Assembly: GCA_016650115.1 (NCBI GenBank)
Contig: JAENWI010000096.1
Span: 1 to 6,066, forward strand
Direction of reading: 5' to 3'
Source: Peptostreptococcaceae bacterium
GTDB taxonomy: Bacteria; Bacillota; Clostridia; Peptostreptococcales; Anaerovoracaceae
Length of the DNA: 6,066 nt
Shown here: positions 5,782 to 6,066 of the stretch, one piece after another
Layout: each line of letters opens with the position of its first letter
Position numbering within the stretch: the first letter of the stretch is position 1
Made by a program: the position numbers and the translations under genes
Notes under the pieces: generated by a model
The model's input: the letters and a program-made list of their open reading frames with translations, nothing else
What the model was told of the DNA's origin: nothing
Databases searched by the model: none

Positions 5782-6066
5782 TTAAGCCAATCCGAGACTT
5801 TCCAGTTTTTCCTTTGTAGGGAAGCTATCTTTACCCCACCCACGTAATTCATAGTATTCTTTTAGCATTACATCAAGTTCACAAACTTTACCCTTAGCAG
5901 GCCCTTCAGAAACAGGTTCAGTCAATAGTCTAGGTGGCAGTGTGTCATCTAAAGCAGTAAAACCTTCCTGCATATTGTAAAGCTTTTCCAAATTCCATAT
6001 CCGCTCTCCAGCTTCGAGCAGCTTTTCATCTGTTAAATCCCAACCCGTTGCAGTTCTAACCATTGC
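5782..6066 (-). CDS. Aldehyde:ferredoxin oxidoreductase, C-terminal part (partial)
   Basis: The last 94 residues of an AOR-family enzyme; the gene continues beyond the window's right edge (full members have about 600 residues). The visible segment has the family's C-terminal pattern: a helix EAGERIWNLEKLYN, the EGFTALDDTLPPRLL segment, a Gly-Pro-Ala-Lys-Gly turn, LDVMLKEYYELRGW and PTKEKLESLGL. This family binds a bis-pyranopterin tungsten (sometimes molybdenum) and one [4Fe-4S] cluster and interconverts aldehydes and carboxylic acids, classically with ferredoxin. Cofactor ligands lie further upstream and are not in view, so the AOR, WOR or other subfamily and the substrate cannot be decided. 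It is the first visible gene of the operon, followed by the MoaD-like carrier and NADH-linked electron-transfer subunits, which suggests it is the catalytic subunit of an NAD-coupled complex. Confidence 0.88.
   Translation of the reverse strand, partial: AMVRTATGWDLTDEKLLEAGERIWNLEKLYNMQEGFTALDDTLPPRLLTEPVSEGPAKGKVCELDVMLKEYYELRGWGKDSFPTKEKLESLGLA

Noticed and set aside
1..6066. CRISPR array, tRNA, rRNA or riboswitch
   Set aside because: No evenly spaced repeats with unique spacers and no recognisable tRNA, rRNA or riboswitch pattern were seen; the only tandem array is the contiguous 25-bp repeat at 1167-1241, which has no spacers.

Overview
The window looks like an obligate anaerobe of the low-GC Firmicutes, most likely in the class Clostridia. 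The reasons are AT-rich DNA, strong GGAGG-type ribosome binding sites, the tail of a pyruvate:ferredoxin oxidoreductase, a tungsten-type aldehyde:ferredoxin oxidoreductase (AOR), and ferredoxin/NAD-linked iron-sulfur flavoproteins. No genus can be named from the sequence alone.

Left third (1-1275). The + strand opens with the last 51 codons of a pyruvate:ferredoxin oxidoreductase. It is followed by a near-perfect 81-bp palindrome (210-290). Next come two broken genes whose cut ends face each other: the C-terminal part of an IS30-family transposase (- strand, 426 to about 715), and the C-terminal part of an Orn/Lys/Arg-type PLP decarboxylase (+ strand, about 740-1186). The decarboxylase remnant carries an in-frame TAG. 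Three copies of a degenerate 25-bp tandem repeat span its end. This part reads as a mobile-element scar.

Middle (1276-2422). An apparently intact AEC-family (auxin efflux carrier) permease lies on the + strand. It converges on the next operon, and a hairpin at 2346-2397 with U-rich flanks on both sides probably ends transcription from both directions.

Right part (2423-6066, - strand, transcribed right to left). This is one tight operon: AOR (C-terminus only; the gene runs off the window), a MoaD/ThiS-type sulfur carrier, a NuoE-like [2Fe-2S] protein, a NuoF-like FMN/NADH flavoprotein with extra N- and C-terminal Fe-S domains, and a small NuoG/HydA-like Fe-S protein. Gaps are 64, 16, 0 and 18 bases. 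The inferred product is a cytoplasmic complex that takes electrons from aldehyde oxidation at a tungstopterin (or molybdopterin) site and passes them to NAD+, possibly bifurcating or confurcating them with ferredoxin in the manner of HydABC/Hnd and the Bfu-type enzymes. The MoaD-like protein probably serves synthesis of the pterin dithiolene. No hydrogenase H-cluster, formate dehydrogenase or Complex I membrane subunit is visible here, so AOR is the best candidate for the catalytic partner of the NADH module.
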